Shown: positions 17,096 through 26,538, numbered from the stretch's first letter. The stretch is 64,000 nucleotides of DNA from an uncultured Pseudomonadales bacterium (GCA_958296405.1 OY282519.1:1844132-1908131), one strand, 5' to 3'. Made by a program: numbers and translations. The notes: generated from the letters alone by a model not told the origin.

Positions 17096-17368
17096 TCATG
17101 CGGATGGCGGGACGTAGCCGGCGGGCCGCTCGTGCGCCTCGTTGGCGAGGAACTTGTGCATCTGCTCGGTGAGGAACTTGCGCGCCGCGGCATCGCGCAG
17201 GCTGAGATGCCCCTCGTTGATGAGCATCGTCTGCAGCGTTTGCCACTCGCCCCAAGCGCGCGCCGACACATGCTCGAAGATGTCCTGCCCCAACGCGCCT
17301 GGCAGCGGCGGGGCGTCCAAGCCGGGCAGCGCGACGCCATATTTGCGGCAAACCACTTGGCGGCTCAT
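17096..17368 (-). CDS. yggX: Probable Fe(2+)-trafficking protein YggX
   Basis: 90-residue cytoplasmic protein that protects Fe-S clusters and is thought to move ferrous iron. MSRQVVCRKYG with its single conserved Cys and FLTEQMHKFLAN are diagnostic. The ATG overlaps the mutY stop by four bases, reproducing the classic mutY-yggX pair of Gammaproteobacteria; MutY is itself an Fe-S enzyme. Length and C-terminus are normal. Confidence 0.95.
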   Translation of the reverse strand: MSRQVVCRKYGVALPGLDAPPLPGALGQDIFEHVSARAWGEWQTLQTMLINEGHLSLRDAAARKFLTEQMHKFLANEAHERPAGYVPPSA

Positions 17369-18408
17369 TCGAGCGCGAAACCTCCATCTAAGCCCGCCAG
17401 CAGGTTGGCCGCCAACGCAGACAGTGCGAGCTTACGGCCATCTTCCGGGCGATGCCACACATAGCCATCGCCCGTGGGCGCACCGGCCGGCCGCTCGCGC
17501 ACCCACAGGCAGTGCGGCGTGACCAGCAAGCGATAGTGCGTGAACACATGGCGCGCGGTTGGCGGCGACAGCGCCCGTTCCACGTCGATGTTCCACTTTG
17601 CGGCGAACGCTGCCACGTCCGTGTCGAGGGGTCGCTCCGGGGGCGACCACAGCCCGCCCCAAATGCTGTCGTCCGGGCGGCGCTCAAGGAAGCAGGCGCC
17701 GTCTGGGTCGATCAGCAAGAAAGCGCGCGTCCTGCGCTCGCGCAGCGGTTTGGCGCGCTTTGGCGTCGGCAACTCCGCTTGGCGCCCTGCCGCGCGCGCC
17801 ACGCAACGCGCGGCTACGGGGCAAATCGAACAAGCCGGGTTCGCCCTGCGGCAGAGCGTGGCGCCGAAGTCCATGATCGCTTGCGCGTAGTCGCCGGGCC
17901 GCTCCGACGGCGTGTGGGCGTCGGCATGTGCCCACAGCGTCTGCTCCACCGCTCGTTCGCCAGGACGGCCGGACACCCCGTGGAATCGCGCCAACGCGCG
18001 CTTGACGTTGCCGTCCAGTATCGCGGCGCGGTGCCCATGGGCGATGGCGAGGATGGCGCCGGCGGTGGAACGGCCCACCCCAGGCAAGGCGACGAGGCCG
18101 GCAAGCGTGTCCGGCAAGCCATGCCGCGCTTGGCGGGCGGCCGAGTGCAGGTTGCGGGCGCGGGCGTAGTACCCCAGCCCCGCCCACAGACGCAGCACGT
18201 CCTCGCGGTCCGCGGCGGCGAGGCTGGCGAGGTTCGGAAAGCGCGCTATGAAGCGCTCGAAGTAGGGGCGCACCACTTCCACTTGGGTTTGTTGGAGCAT
18301 GATCTCCGACACCCAGACGCGATAGGGCGTTTGCTGTTTCTGCCACGGCAGGTCGCGGCGGCCGTGGCCGTCGTGCCACGCCAGCACACGCTCGGCGAAC
18401 CAAGTCAA
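17365..18408 (-). CDS. mutY: A/G-specific adenine DNA glycosylase MutY
   Basis: 347-residue repair enzyme that removes adenine mispaired with 8-oxoguanine. It shows the HhH core LVALPGVGRSTAGAIL with the catalytic Asp segment AILDGNVKR, the Fe-S cluster C-X6-C-X2-C-X5-C (starting CRRANPACSICP) and a C-terminal Nudix-like recognition domain with RRPDDSIWGGLWSPPE. The start codon is a TTG at 18408 (TWFAERVLAWHD), matching the N-terminus of E. coli MutY. It forms a four-base-overlap pair with yggX and faces an unknown gene 43 bases away. Confidence 0.95.
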   Translation of the reverse strand: MTWFAERVLAWHDGHGRRDLPWQKQQTPYRVWVSEIMLQQTQVEVVRPYFERFIARFPNLASLAAADREDVLRLWAGLGYYARARNLHSAARQARHGLPDTLAGLVALPGVGRSTAGAILAIAHGHRAAILDGNVKRALARFHGVSGRPGERAVEQTLWAHADAHTPSERPGDYAQAIMDFGATLCRRANPACSICPVAARCVARAAGRQAELPTPKRAKPLRERRTRAFLLIDPDGACFLERRPDDSIWGGLWSPPERPLDTDVAAFAAKWNIDVERALSPPTARHVFTHYRLLVTPHCLWVRERPAGAPTGDGYVWHRPEDGRKLALSALAANLLAGLDGGFALE

Positions 18409-18451
18409 GGCGCTTGCGCTGCGGCGGTGGGCACACGCCTATACTAGGCCA

Positions 18452-18868
18452 ATGGCGAATGTTGGGACTTGGGATCCAAAGGCCGCGGCGTCGCCCGGCG
18501 CGCCGGATGCAGCGCCGCCCTTGGGTTTGCTGCGCAAAGCCTGCGGGCGGCTCGACGCCGATGGCTTCGGCCTGAACGCTGCCGAGCGCACCCAGCTTGC
18601 GCCTTGGATGACGGCCGGCCACAGCGTTTGGGAAAGCGCGGCCAAGGCAGCCGACGCCGGCGAGGTCGTGCAGTGGATTCGCTTCTTCACCCTCGCGGAA
18701 GCGAAGTTCGCCGGCTTTGAGGCCGGTGCCCAGTCGCCGGTGGTGGCGCTGGCGCGGGCATTGCGGCGCCGGGGCGAGTATCCGCCGGACCTCACGCGCT
18801 GGATCAAGGCCAACACCGCAAATCGATTCCTGCCCCACGGCAGCTTGGCAGACCGGCTGAACGCTTGA
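18452..18868 (+). CDS. Conserved-looking protein of unknown function
   Basis: 138-residue soluble, mostly helical protein with no signal peptide. Recognisable blocks are VVQWIRFFTLAEAKF, ALARALRRRGEYPPDLTRWI and the basic end RFLPHGSLADRLNA; I cannot assign a family. A -10-like TATACT (18440-18445) lies seven bases before the ATG and there is no ribosome site, so the transcript may be leaderless. It sits between mutY (divergent) and hisB, where related bacteria also carry small unknown genes. Confidence 0.6.
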   Translation: MANVGTWDPKAAASPGAPDAAPPLGLLRKACGRLDADGFGLNAAERTQLAPWMTAGHSVWESAAKAADAGEVVQWIRFFTLAEAKFAGFEAGAQSPVVALARALRRRGEYPPDLTRWIKANTANRFLPHGSLADRLNA

Positions 18869-19009
18869 CGGTTGTGGGCGAACGCCGCGGCCGCCGCCGT
18901 TCCCGGTGTCTGTGGCGGTGCTTGGCGGTCTCCTCGCGCATGGCCCGTTGCTTGGCGGCCGCTAGCGGCAACCCTCGCGGATTGCGGCGGCGCGCCCACC
19001 ACCGCACCG

Positions 19010-19015
19010 TATAAT
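19010..19015 (+). promoter_or_regulatory. -10 box for a probably leaderless hisB transcript
   Basis: A perfect TATAAT ends seven bases before the hisB GTG. Transcription starting at the usual distance would begin on or next to the start codon, and no Shine-Dalgarno sequence lies between. A good -35 box at 17 bases is not seen. Confidence 0.45.
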
Positions 19016-19022
19016 CCACTTC

Positions 19023-19613
19023 GTGAACCGTTCGGCGTCGGTGTCCCGCGACACCTTGGAGACGCGCATCCGCGTCGCAGTGAATCTCGATGGCAGCGGC
19101 GCGTCGTCGTTCGCCACCGGCCTGCCGTTCTTGGAGCACATGCTGGACCAAGTGGCGCGGCATGGCCTCATCGATCTCGAAATCCAAGCCGAGGGAGACC
19201 TTGCGGTGGACGCCCACCACACGGTGGAGGACATCGGCATCACATTGGGCCAAGCCGTTGCCGAGGCGGTGGGGGACAAGGCCGGCATCGTGCGCTACGG
19301 CCACGCCTATGTGCCTTTGGATGAAGCGCTTTCGCGCGTGGTGGTGGACTTTTCTGGGCGGCCCGGCTTGAGCTACGCCATCGATTTCGCCCGTGCGCGC
19401 ATCGCAGACTTCGACGTGGATTTGTTCCGCGAGTTCTTCCAAGGGTTCGTCAACCATGCCCGCGTGACGCTGCATGTGGACTGTCTGAAGGGCGCCAACG
19501 CCCACCATCAGGCGGAGACGGCGTTCAAGGCGTTCGGTCGCGCGTTGCGCGCCGCTTTGGCGCAAGACCCGCGCCGTGCTGACGCCGTGCCATCCACGAA
19601 GGGCGCCCTGTGA
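19023..19613 (+). CDS. hisB: Imidazoleglycerol-phosphate dehydratase HisB
   Basis: 196-residue monofunctional dehydratase of histidine synthesis, without the N-terminal histidinol-phosphatase domain of E. coli HisB. Both metal motifs HHTVEDIG and [15 protein letters not shown] are intact, as is [13 protein letters not shown]. It starts at GTG and ends overlapping the hisA GTG by four bases. HisH, which usually lies between hisB and hisA, is absent here. Confidence 0.95.
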   Translation: MNRSASVSRDTLETRIRVAVNLDGSGASSFATGLPFLEHMLDQVARHGLIDLEIQAEGDLAVDAHHTVEDIGITLGQAVAEAVGDKAGIVRYGHAYVPLDEALSRVVVDFSGRPGLSYAIDFARARIADFDVDLFREFFQGFVNHARVTLHVDCLKGANAHHQAETAFKAFGRALRAALAQDPRRADAVPSTKGAL

Positions 19614-20356
19614 TCGTCATCCCCGCCATCGACATCCAAGGCGGGCGCTGCGTGCAGTTGCGTCAAGGCGTGGAGGACTCAGCGTCTGTGTATGGCGATG
19701 ACCCAGCGGCGATGGCGCGGCGCTGGGTGGACGCCGGAGCGCGGCGGCTGCATGTGGTGGATTTGGATGGCGCGTTCGCCGGCGAGCCGGTGAACGTGGA
19801 GTTGGTGGCCGCCGTTGCGCAGGCGGCTGGCCGTGTGCCGGTGCAGGTGGGCGGTGGCATCCGTTCCTTGGAGGCCGCGCAGACGCTGCTTGCGACGGGC
19901 GTGGCGCAGGTGATTCTTGGCACGCGCGCCATTACCGACCCGCCGTTTCTCCGCGAAGCGGCGCGGCGTTTTCCCGGCCGTGTGATCTTGGGCTTGGATG
20001 CCCGCGGCGGTCGGGCCGCGACCGCCGGTTGGAACGAGACGACCGCCGTGGACGCGGTGGAGTTTGCCGCCGGCGTCGCAAACATCGGTTTGTTCGCCAT
20101 CGTGTTCACCGACATCGAGCGGGATGGCATGTTGTCTGGCGTGAACGCGGCGGCCACCGCGGCCGTCGCCAACGCGGCCGGCGTGCCCGTCATCGCCTCC
20201 GGCGGCGTGCGCGACTTGGATGACATCCGGCGCTTGGGCGAACTTGATCTCACCGAGGAGCAGCTCCTTGGCGTGATCGCCGGCTCCGCGCTCTACGAGG
20301 GCACCTTGGAACTCGCGCCGGCGCAGCGGCTCGCCGACCGCGCCGAGGTTGCCTAG
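19610..20356 (+). CDS. hisA: ProFAR isomerase HisA
   Basis: 248-residue (beta/alpha)8 isomerase that converts ProFAR to PRFAR in histidine synthesis. [14 protein letters not shown] with the catalytic Asp, [24 protein letters not shown] with the second Asp, and [11 protein letters not shown] match the family. GTG start overlaps the hisB stop (GTGA). hisF does not follow; the next gene is a class IV aminotransferase about 100 bases away, so the remaining his genes lie elsewhere. Confidence 0.95.
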   Translation: MIVIPAIDIQGGRCVQLRQGVEDSASVYGDDPAAMARRWVDAGARRLHVVDLDGAFAGEPVNVELVAAVAQAAGRVPVQVGGGIRSLEAAQTLLATGVAQVILGTRAITDPPFLREAARRFPGRVILGLDARGGRAATAGWNETTAVDAVEFAAGVANIGLFAIVFTDIERDGMLSGVNAAATAAVANAAGVPVIASGGVRDLDDIRRLGELDLTEEQLLGVIAGSALYEGTLELAPAQRLADRAEVA

Positions 20357-20459
20357 CGGGAGAGGTGCGCAAGGCGGGCAAGCGTGGCAGCTTGGCGCGG
20401 CGTCATGGCAGTGAGTGGAGTGCGCCTCGTGCGCCACACCGAGATGGGAATCTGTGAAG

Positions 20460-21392
20460 ATGGCTGATGAGACCGCGCGGGTCGTCTGGCGCGACGGCGA
20501 GTTCGTCGCGTGGCAAGACGCCACTGTCCACATCCTCGCGCAGAGTTTGCAGCGCGGTTCGCTGGCCTTCGACTACATGAGCGCCCGCGCCGCCAAGCGG
20601 GGCGTGGCGGTGTTTCGGCTCCAAGACCACATCGCGCGCCTATTCAAGACCTGCGAGCTGATGGGGCTGCCCATCGCCTACACGCCGGCGGAACTCGTCG
20701 AGGCAAGCGCTGCCACGGTGCGGGCGAACCCAGGCGCCACCGCCGTCAAGATCAGCGCCCTCATCCCCTCCATCGAGGCGGAACTGGTGCCGCGGAACCC
20801 GCGCGTGAGCGTGTTCATCTGCGCTTACGACCTAGATGCGGACATCCTCGGCGGCGGCGTGGAAGGCGGGCTGCGCCGCGAACGGCTGGCGTTGAAGGTG
20901 GAGCGCGACATCACCAACCGCCGCCCGGACATCATTCCCCCGCAAGCGAAGATGGCGGGCAACTACACCTCGGCGATGTTCGCCAAATGGCGGGCGCGCC
21001 ACGAGGGCTTTGACGAAATCGTGTTGCTGGACAGCGCCGGCTACGTTGCCGAGGCGCCCACCTCAAACATCTTTGTGGTGACGGGCGGCGGCCTCGCCAC
21101 CCCGCCGGAACACAAGGTGCTGCACGGCATCACCCGGGCAACCATCGTTGAACTGGCGACCGCGCTCGACATTCCATGCGCCGTGCGAGACCTGCGCGTG
21201 GAAGACTTGGAGAGCGCCGACGAGGTGTTCCTGAGCGCCACGTCCGTGGGGGTTTGGCCGGTGGTCAGCATCGACGGGCAGCCGGTGGGCGATGGGGCAC
21301 CGGGCGCGGTGAGCCTGCGAGTGCGGGACGCCTTGGCCGCGGTGGCGAGCGGTGAGGATGCTCGCTTTGAACGCTGGTTGCATTACGTCTGA
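20460..21392 (+). CDS. PLP class IV aminotransferase (IlvE-like)
   Basis: 310-residue fold-type IV PLP enzyme. The PLP lysine is in PQAKMAGNYTSAM, the gate residues are in LLDSAGYVAEAPTSNIFVV, and EVFLSATSVGVWPV binds the cofactor phosphate. The family transaminates branched-chain amino acids or D-amino acids, or acts as ADC lyase; the wording here fits branched-chain aminotransferase best. ATG 20460 is preferred over the in-frame upstream start at 20415, which adds no conserved sequence. A specific symbol is withheld because related paralogues act in secondary pathways. Confidence 0.85.
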   Translation: MADETARVVWRDGEFVAWQDATVHILAQSLQRGSLAFDYMSARAAKRGVAVFRLQDHIARLFKTCELMGLPIAYTPAELVEASAATVRANPGATAVKISALIPSIEAELVPRNPRVSVFICAYDLDADILGGGVEGGLRRERLALKVERDITNRRPDIIPPQAKMAGNYTSAMFAKWRARHEGFDEIVLLDSAGYVAEAPTSNIFVVTGGGLATPPEHKVLHGITRATIVELATALDIPCAVRDLRVEDLESADEVFLSATSVGVWPVVSIDGQPVGDGAPGAVSLRVRDALAAVASGEDARFERWLHYV

Positions 21393-21466
21393 GGCCAAGT
21401 GCTAGGCGGTGCCACTCGGCGGGCCGCCGCCAATCCATCGGGCGCTGAAGCCGCGGCGCCGCGGCG

Positions 21467-22357
21467 TCAGGTGGCCGCGCCCGGCGCCCACCCGTAGATG
21501 CGCTCCAAGCTCCCGCCCATCAATGCATGGCGCTCTGAATCTGACAGGCGGTCTGTGATGCTGAACGCCTGCACGGCCTCTTGGTAGGTGACCAGCTCCA
21601 CGGCCCGCGTCCAATCCGTTCCCCACAGGCAACGTTCAAAGCCGTAGGCATCGAAGATGCGAGCGAGCGGCTCCCAAAGATCGTCGAACGGGAACGGCTG
21701 GCGCGACAGCGTGCAGGCGCCGGAGACCTTGATGGCCACGTTGTCCAAGGCTGCAAGCGCCAGCACGTCATCCAGGTCGGCGAACGGCTGCGTTGGCGGT
21801 GGCGGATGGAACGGCTGGGGCAGGCCCAGATGGTCGATGACGATGCGGGTGTTCGGGTGCCTAGCCGCCAGCGCGCGGAGCTCTGCGAGCTTGTGCCAGC
21901 ACAGCACGTTCACCGGCAGCCCATGTTCGGCGGCGCCGGCGAGCAGCCGATGCGCGCCGGAGTGCGCCGTGCTTGCCTCTGCGCCGAAGCCATCCGTGAG
22001 CAAGAGCCGCGCGCCAACCGTGCCGGGCAGCGCCGCCCATGCTTCCAGCTGCGCCTCGATGTCTGGGGCGATGGGGTTGAACGGCTTGATGAGGCCGAAC
22101 CGCGTCGGGTGCTGGGCCTGCACCTCCAGCGCGTAGCTGCCATCGTAGCGATACATGCGAAATGGCGAGACGAGCAGCGCGCCGTCCACCCCCACCGCGT
22201 CCATCGCCGCCACCATCTGATCGCCGGTCGCCTCCGGCGGCCCGACGAGGGATGCCGCCCAAGGCCGCTCGGGCCGGTCTCGCTCGTAGGCGTGAACTTG
22301 GCAATCGATCACCGGCGGCGGGGCCTGTTTGGTCTCGTCGCGTTGCGCTGCGTTCAT
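21467..22357 (-). CDS. Amidohydrolase family 2 (metal-dependent TIM-barrel) protein
   Basis: 296-residue amidohydrolase-2 type barrel. The N-terminal metal motif is VIDCQVHAYERD (the family usually has D-x-H-x-H; here the first His is Gln), IVIDHLG supplies a later His and CLWGTDWTR the Asp. Relatives include decarboxylases such as ACMSD and lactonases acting on aromatic or sugar lactones. The change to Gln in the first motif is seen in some lactonase-like branches, so loss of activity is not certain. It stands alone, convergent with the aminotransferase gene. Confidence 0.8.
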   Translation of the reverse strand: MNAAQRDETKQAPPPVIDCQVHAYERDRPERPWAASLVGPPEATGDQMVAAMDAVGVDGALLVSPFRMYRYDGSYALEVQAQHPTRFGLIKPFNPIAPDIEAQLEAWAALPGTVGARLLLTDGFGAEASTAHSGAHRLLAGAAEHGLPVNVLCWHKLAELRALAARHPNTRIVIDHLGLPQPFHPPPPTQPFADLDDVLALAALDNVAIKVSGACTLSRQPFPFDDLWEPLARIFDAYGFERCLWGTDWTRAVELVTYQEAVQAFSITDRLSDSERHALMGGSLERIYGWAPGAAT

Positions 22358-22461
22358 GGGCGTCTAGTGTCGTCAAGCCTTGCATCGAGCGCAACAAGGG
22401 CAGTGTGGTGGAGCGAATTGCCACCTTGGACGAGCGCGAATCCCCCACACTCGCCAGATGG

Positions 22462-23310
22462 CTAGATTTGATCCTGTCGCGCCTTCGGCGGCGCCGGCGT
22501 GGGCAGATTCGCCACGACTGCGGCCGTCGCGGCGGCCTTGTTCAACGTGTAGAAATGCAAGCCCGGCGCTCCGCCGCGCAACAATCGTTCGCACAGGGCG
22601 ATGACCACCTGTGCGCCGAAACTTTGCAATGCCGCTTCGTCGCCCTGCGAATCCTGCAAGCGGATCTTGATCCAACGCGGAATCTCGGCGCCCGCTTTGG
22701 CGGAGAACTTCGTCAAGTTCGCGTAGTTGGTGATCGGCATGATGCCTGGCACGATGGGTGCGTCGATGCCGGCCGCGACGCAGCGGTCGCGGAGGTAGAA
22801 GTAGCTGTCGGCGTTGTAGAAGTACTGCGTAATGCAGCCGTTGGCGCCGGCGTCTACCTTGCGTTTCAAGTAGTGAATGTCCAGCTCCGCCGAGGGTGCG
22901 TCGGGGTGAACTTCCGGGTAGGCGGCCACTTCCAGCGTCAGCGGCGCGTCGATGCGGCGCACTAGTCGCACCAGTTGTTCGGCGTGGCGGAATTGGCTGG
23001 CGCCGACGCCGGAGGGCCGATCGCCGCGCAGCAGGACGAGGCGATTCACGCCCAAGCGCCGGTAGGCAGCGATCAGATCGAGGATGCGCGCTTCGTCCTC
23101 ATTGCCCCAAGAGAGGTGCGGCGCGACGTTCAGGCCGGCGTCCAGCAGGCTCTCGACCGCGGCGAACGTGCGGTCGCGGGTTGAACCGCCGGCACCGTAG
23201 GTGACCGAATAGAAACACGGGCCGAAGGCTGCCAAGCGGTGTGCCGTGCGAACCAAATTGGCTCTGCCACGAGCCGTTTGCGGCGGAAAGAACTCGAAGC
23301 TAAGCCGCAT
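22462..23310 (-). CDS. metF: Methylenetetrahydrofolate reductase MetF
   Basis: 282-residue flavoprotein reducing 5,10-methylene-THF to 5-methyl-THF for methionine synthesis. The family start MRLSFEFFPPQTARG, with its catalytic Glu, then FYSVTYGAGGSTRDRT, LRGDRP and CITQYFYNADSYF are all present. ATG 23310 is chosen because homologues begin with SFEFFPP; an in-frame TTG lies six codons upstream. Its upstream side faces a 900-base divergent region filled with GGGACAGGCAC repeats. No SAM or SAH riboswitch is recognisable in front. Confidence 0.95.
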   Translation of the reverse strand: MRLSFEFFPPQTARGRANLVRTAHRLAAFGPCFYSVTYGAGGSTRDRTFAAVESLLDAGLNVAPHLSWGNEDEARILDLIAAYRRLGVNRLVLLRGDRPSGVGASQFRHAEQLVRLVRRIDAPLTLEVAAYPEVHPDAPSAELDIHYLKRKVDAGANGCITQYFYNADSYFYLRDRCVAAGIDAPIVPGIMPITNYANLTKFSAKAGAEIPRWIKIRLQDSQGDEAALQSFGAQVVIALCERLLRGGAPGLHFYTLNKAAATAAVVANLPTPAPPKARQDQI

Positions 23311-23600
23311 TGCGCTTGGAGTGTCCAACTATCCCGTGCCGACGCCGCAGCGGAGTTGCTCGGCCTTTTCCTGTCGTTCCCACAGTGAAGCCCGGTTCGC
23401 CGTGGCCGCGGTGGCCGTAGGCGGCCGCCTCGCAGTATAGGCCGCTTGTAGCGGCCGTGTTGCCAAACACGGTTGCGGTGGCCCTTGGGCTTGGCGCGGC
23501 AAAGACAGCACACCCGCCTAGGCGGCTCTTGATCGATGCTCCCGCCGTCGCGGGCGGACGCCGAAACGGGCTGATCACCCATGTAACGGGACGATCACCC

Positions 23601-24165
23601 ATGTAACGGGACAGGCACACGTTCCTCCAGCCCGAACGGGACAGGCACGACCGCCTAACGGGACAGGCACCGACCCGGACCGCCTAACTGGACCGACCGC
23701 CTAACGGGACAGGCACCGACCCAGCGCCCCCGAACGAGCCCGTAGCGGGACAGGAACCCGTAGCGGGACAAGCCCGTAGCGGGACAGGCACAGGAGCCCA
23801 TAGCGGGACAGGCACCGAGCGCCGAGCCGGACCGCCTAACTGGACAGGCACCGACCCAGCGAGCCCTTAGCGGGACAGGCACGGATCCAGCGCCCGGAGC
23901 CCATAGCGAACGACGCTTAACGGGACAGGCACGAACGACGCTTAACCGCGCGCCCAACGGGACACGCGCCCAACGGGACAGGCACCCGCTTAACGGGACA
24001 GGCAAGACGGTTTAACGAGGCAGGCACCACGAGAGTCCGTAGCGGGACAAGGGACCGCCTAACGGGACAGGCACGAGGAACCGCTTAACGGGACCGCGCG
24101 CCCAACAGCCCGTAGCGGGACAGGCACGCGAAGCCCTTAGCAGAGCCCGTAGCGGGACAGGCACC
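23601..24165 (+). repeat. GGGACAGGCAC repeat cluster 1
   Basis: Twelve exact copies of GGGACAGGCAC by hand count (at 23608, 23638, 23660, 23706, 23781, 23804, 23872, 23922, 23975, 24064, 24117 and 24154) plus several one-base variants such as TGGACAGGCAC and GGGACAGGCAA. All are on the + strand and most are preceded by TAAC or TAGC. Spacing is irregular (about 20-80 bases), the intervening sequence varies, and no cas gene is near. It fills the divergent gap between metF and the oxidoreductase gene. Open frames within it are artefacts. Confidence 0.9.
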
Positions 24166-24253
24166 GTTCTTGCGACTCCCCGACCCAGGCGCTGTTCGAG
24201 GACCTGCTCCAAAGGGCGTTAAGCTCTGCGCAACCAAGATGTGGAGCGTCGCC

Positions 24254-25255
24254 ATGCAGAACCGTCAGGTCGTCATCGAATCTCTGCCGCAGGACAAGTT
24301 GGAGCTCGGCAACTTCGCCATCCGCACTGGGCCAGCGCCGGCGCCCGGTGCCGGTGAAGTGTTATGTCGAACGCTGGCGCTCACCGTGGGCGCTGGCCAA
24401 CGCGCCGGGTTGCAGGGCAGCGCGTCCTATGCGGGGGCACCCAAGAGCGGCGTCGTCATGGGCGGTTCGGCCGTGGCGCGGGTGGAGGCCTCGGAGTCCA
24501 ACAGCATCGCCGTTGGCGCGTTGGTGACTTGTCCGGCCGGCTGGCAGGAGTATTCGGTACACGAGGCTCGCGCCGTCAACGTCGTCGACGCGGTGGACGA
24601 TCCGGCACACCACCTCGGCGTTTACGGCACCAACGGCCTCACCGCATACTTCGGTTTGTTTGCCTTAGGCGAGCCGCAGGCCGGGCAGACCCTCGTTGTC
24701 TCGGCCGCCGCCGGCTCCGTCGGCCATTTGGTGGGGCAGATGGCGAAGATCGTTGGTTGCCGCGTCGTTGGCGTGACGGGCAGTGAGGAGAAGTGCCGCC
24801 TGCTCACCGACGCGCTTGGCTTCGATGCCGCGGTGAACCATCGCAGCCCAGATTTCCGCGGCGAGTTTCGAGAAGCGTGTGGCGACGGCATCGACATCTA
24901 CTTTGACAACACCGGCGGCGACATCCTCGGCGGCGCCCTGCGGCGCATGAGGACGCATGGGCGCATCGTGTGCTGCGGCGTCGTCTCGCAGTACGACACG
25001 GGTGCGCCGCAACCCGGTCCGCGCGGCGTGCCCGGCCTATTGGTGAACAACCGAGTGCGCATGGAGGGGTTCTTGGTGTTCGACTATGCGGATCGCTATG
25101 CGGAAGGCCGCGCGCAGATGCGGGCATGGGTGGAGGCTGGCCAACTCAAGCCGCTGCAGGACGAGTTCCAAGGCTTGGAAGAGATGCCCCGCGCCTTCAT
25201 CGACATGCTGGCCGGCGGCAATGTCGGCACCCGCATCGTGCGCGTGGCGGAGTAG
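24254..25255 (+). CDS. NADP-dependent MDR-family oxidoreductase (CurA/LTB4DH-like)
   Basis: 333-residue zinc-free medium-chain dehydrogenase/reductase that reduces activated double bonds with NADPH. The cofactor motif is SAAAGSVGHLVGQMAKIVG, the region DIYFDNTGGDILGGALRRM is characteristic, and the end GGNVGTRIVRV is the family ending. ATG 24254 is preferred (GGAG seven bases before); another ATG lies five codons upstream. The gene begins about 90 bases after repeat cluster 1. The substrate is unknown. Confidence 0.88.
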   Translation: MQNRQVVIESLPQDKLELGNFAIRTGPAPAPGAGEVLCRTLALTVGAGQRAGLQGSASYAGAPKSGVVMGGSAVARVEASESNSIAVGALVTCPAGWQEYSVHEARAVNVVDAVDDPAHHLGVYGTNGLTAYFGLFALGEPQAGQTLVVSAAAGSVGHLVGQMAKIVGCRVVGVTGSEEKCRLLTDALGFDAAVNHRSPDFRGEFREACGDGIDIYFDNTGGDILGGALRRMRTHGRIVCCGVVSQYDTGAPQPGPRGVPGLLVNNRVRMEGFLVFDYADRYAEGRAQMRAWVEAGQLKPLQDEFQGLEEMPRAFIDMLAGGNVGTRIVRVAE

Positions 25256-25299
25256 CTGCGCGGGGCCTGCTCTTGCGTGGTAACGGCTTTGGCCGCTAG

Positions 25300-25327
25300 G
25301 CGCTGGCCGCAGGGCTGCGGCCAGCGC
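25300..25327 (+). terminator. Strong hairpin after the MDR oxidoreductase gene
   Basis: GCGCTGGCCGCA and TGCGGCCAGCGC form a perfect 12-pair stem around GGGC. There is no T run, so it may be a Rho-independent-like hairpin or an mRNA 3' stabiliser. It lies 45 bases after the stop codon. Confidence 0.55.
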
Positions 25328-25470
25328 CCGTGGGCGAAGAGCCAAGCCTAGTCGAACTGTCCGCGCGACATGCCAATGGCCGCGATGCCGGTGCGCTGTG
25401 CGTGGAGGGAGCGCTGCCACGGATGGTACAGTGTCGCCCGCTCCAAGCCATACCCTAAGGGAGTTTCCGC

Positions 25471-26538
25471 ATGGATGTCGGTTTGCAACTCATTTTCTCG
25501 TCCTACGGCTGGGAGAACGTCAGCGACGCGGAGGTTTACGCCGAGGAACTCGCCTTGGCCGAGCGTGCGGAGGAACTCGGCTTTGATGCGGTGTGGCCGA
25601 CGGAGCACCACTTCTTCGACTATTCGTTTTGCCCGGACAACCTTGAGCTCCTCGCATACGTCGCTGGCCGGACGCAGCGCATTGGCTTGGGCACTGCCGC
25701 CGTCATCCTGCCTTGGAATGACCCGCTGCGGGTGGCCGAGAAGGTGGCCATGCTGGACACCGTTTCCAACGGCCGCGTGCGTTTCGGCATGGGCCGCGGC
25801 CTCTCCGCCCGCGAGTTCGCGCCGTTCCGGGGCATTCGCATGGATGAATCCCGCGAGCGCTTTGATGAAGCAGCGCGAATGATCGTCGATGCCTTGCGCA
25901 CTGGTTTCATCGAGGGGCAGGGGCCGCACTATCCCCAGCCGCGCACGGCCATCCGCCCGCGTCCACAGCGTTCGTTCGCGGGCCGCACCTATGCCGTCGC
26001 CAACTCGCCAGATTCTGTGGAAGCGTGCGCCAGCGTCGGCGGACGCATGATTATGTTCTCCGAAGCGCATTGGGAGCGTCGCCTGCCGAGCATCGAGCAC
26101 TACCGAGAGCGCTATCGGCACTATCATGGGGAAGACGCCCCGCCAGTGATGACGGCGGACTTCACGTTCTGCCATGAGGACGCTGCCCACGCGAAAGAAG
26201 TGGCTGAGCGCTGCATGGCCAAGTACTTGGAGAGCCTGCTTGAACACTACAACCTGATGGGCACGCACCTTGACGAGATGAAGGGTTACACGGGCTACGG
26301 CAAACAAGCGGCCAAGCTGCGCGAGATCGGCTTCGACAAGTATGTGAGCGGCTTCTTAGCCGCCAACGCCTACGGCACCCCAGACGAGATGCTGGAGAAG
26401 TATCGCCAGCGCCACGCCGTCATCGGCCCGTTCGAGGAAGCAGCCTGCTTCCGCTACGGCGGCATGGCGACCGACGACGCCCGAGCGAGCATGCAGCTGT
26501 TCGCCGAGAAAGTGCTGCCAGAACTGAAGTCTTGGTGA
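25471..26538 (+). CDS. Luciferase-like flavin monooxygenase (LLM)
   Basis: 355-residue TIM-barrel FMN-dependent monooxygenase of the bacterial luciferase family. MDVGLQLIFSSYGWEN, the conserved FDAVWPTEHHFFDY, GLGTAAVILPWNDPLRVAEKV and NGRVRFGMGRG fit the family pattern, which oxidises substrates with reduced flavin delivered by a partner reductase. ATG 25471 follows AAGGGAG. Its end abuts a truncated PIN gene on the other strand, 14 bases away by homology. A second LLM gene lies at 49.5-50.7 kb; the two are not close copies. Confidence 0.9.
   Translation: MDVGLQLIFSSYGWENVSDAEVYAEELALAERAEELGFDAVWPTEHHFFDYSFCPDNLELLAYVAGRTQRIGLGTAAVILPWNDPLRVAEKVAMLDTVSNGRVRFGMGRGLSAREFAPFRGIRMDESRERFDEAARMIVDALRTGFIEGQGPHYPQPRTAIRPRPQRSFAGRTYAVANSPDSVEACASVGGRMIMFSEAHWERRLPSIEHYRERYRHYHGEDAPPVMTADFTFCHEDAAHAKEVAERCMAKYLESLLEHYNLMGTHLDEMKGYTGYGKQAAKLREIGFDKYVSGFLAANAYGTPDEMLEKYRQRHAVIGPFEEAACFRYGGMATDDARASMQLFAEKVLPELKSW

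Noticed and set aside
23311-23580. SAM or SAH riboswitch before metF
   Set aside because: Base words in the region do not fit the conserved cores as I know them; only generic GC hairpins are seen.
23601-24165. CRISPR array
   Set aside because: The repeated word is only 11 bases, spacers vary widely in length, variants are common and no cas gene is near.
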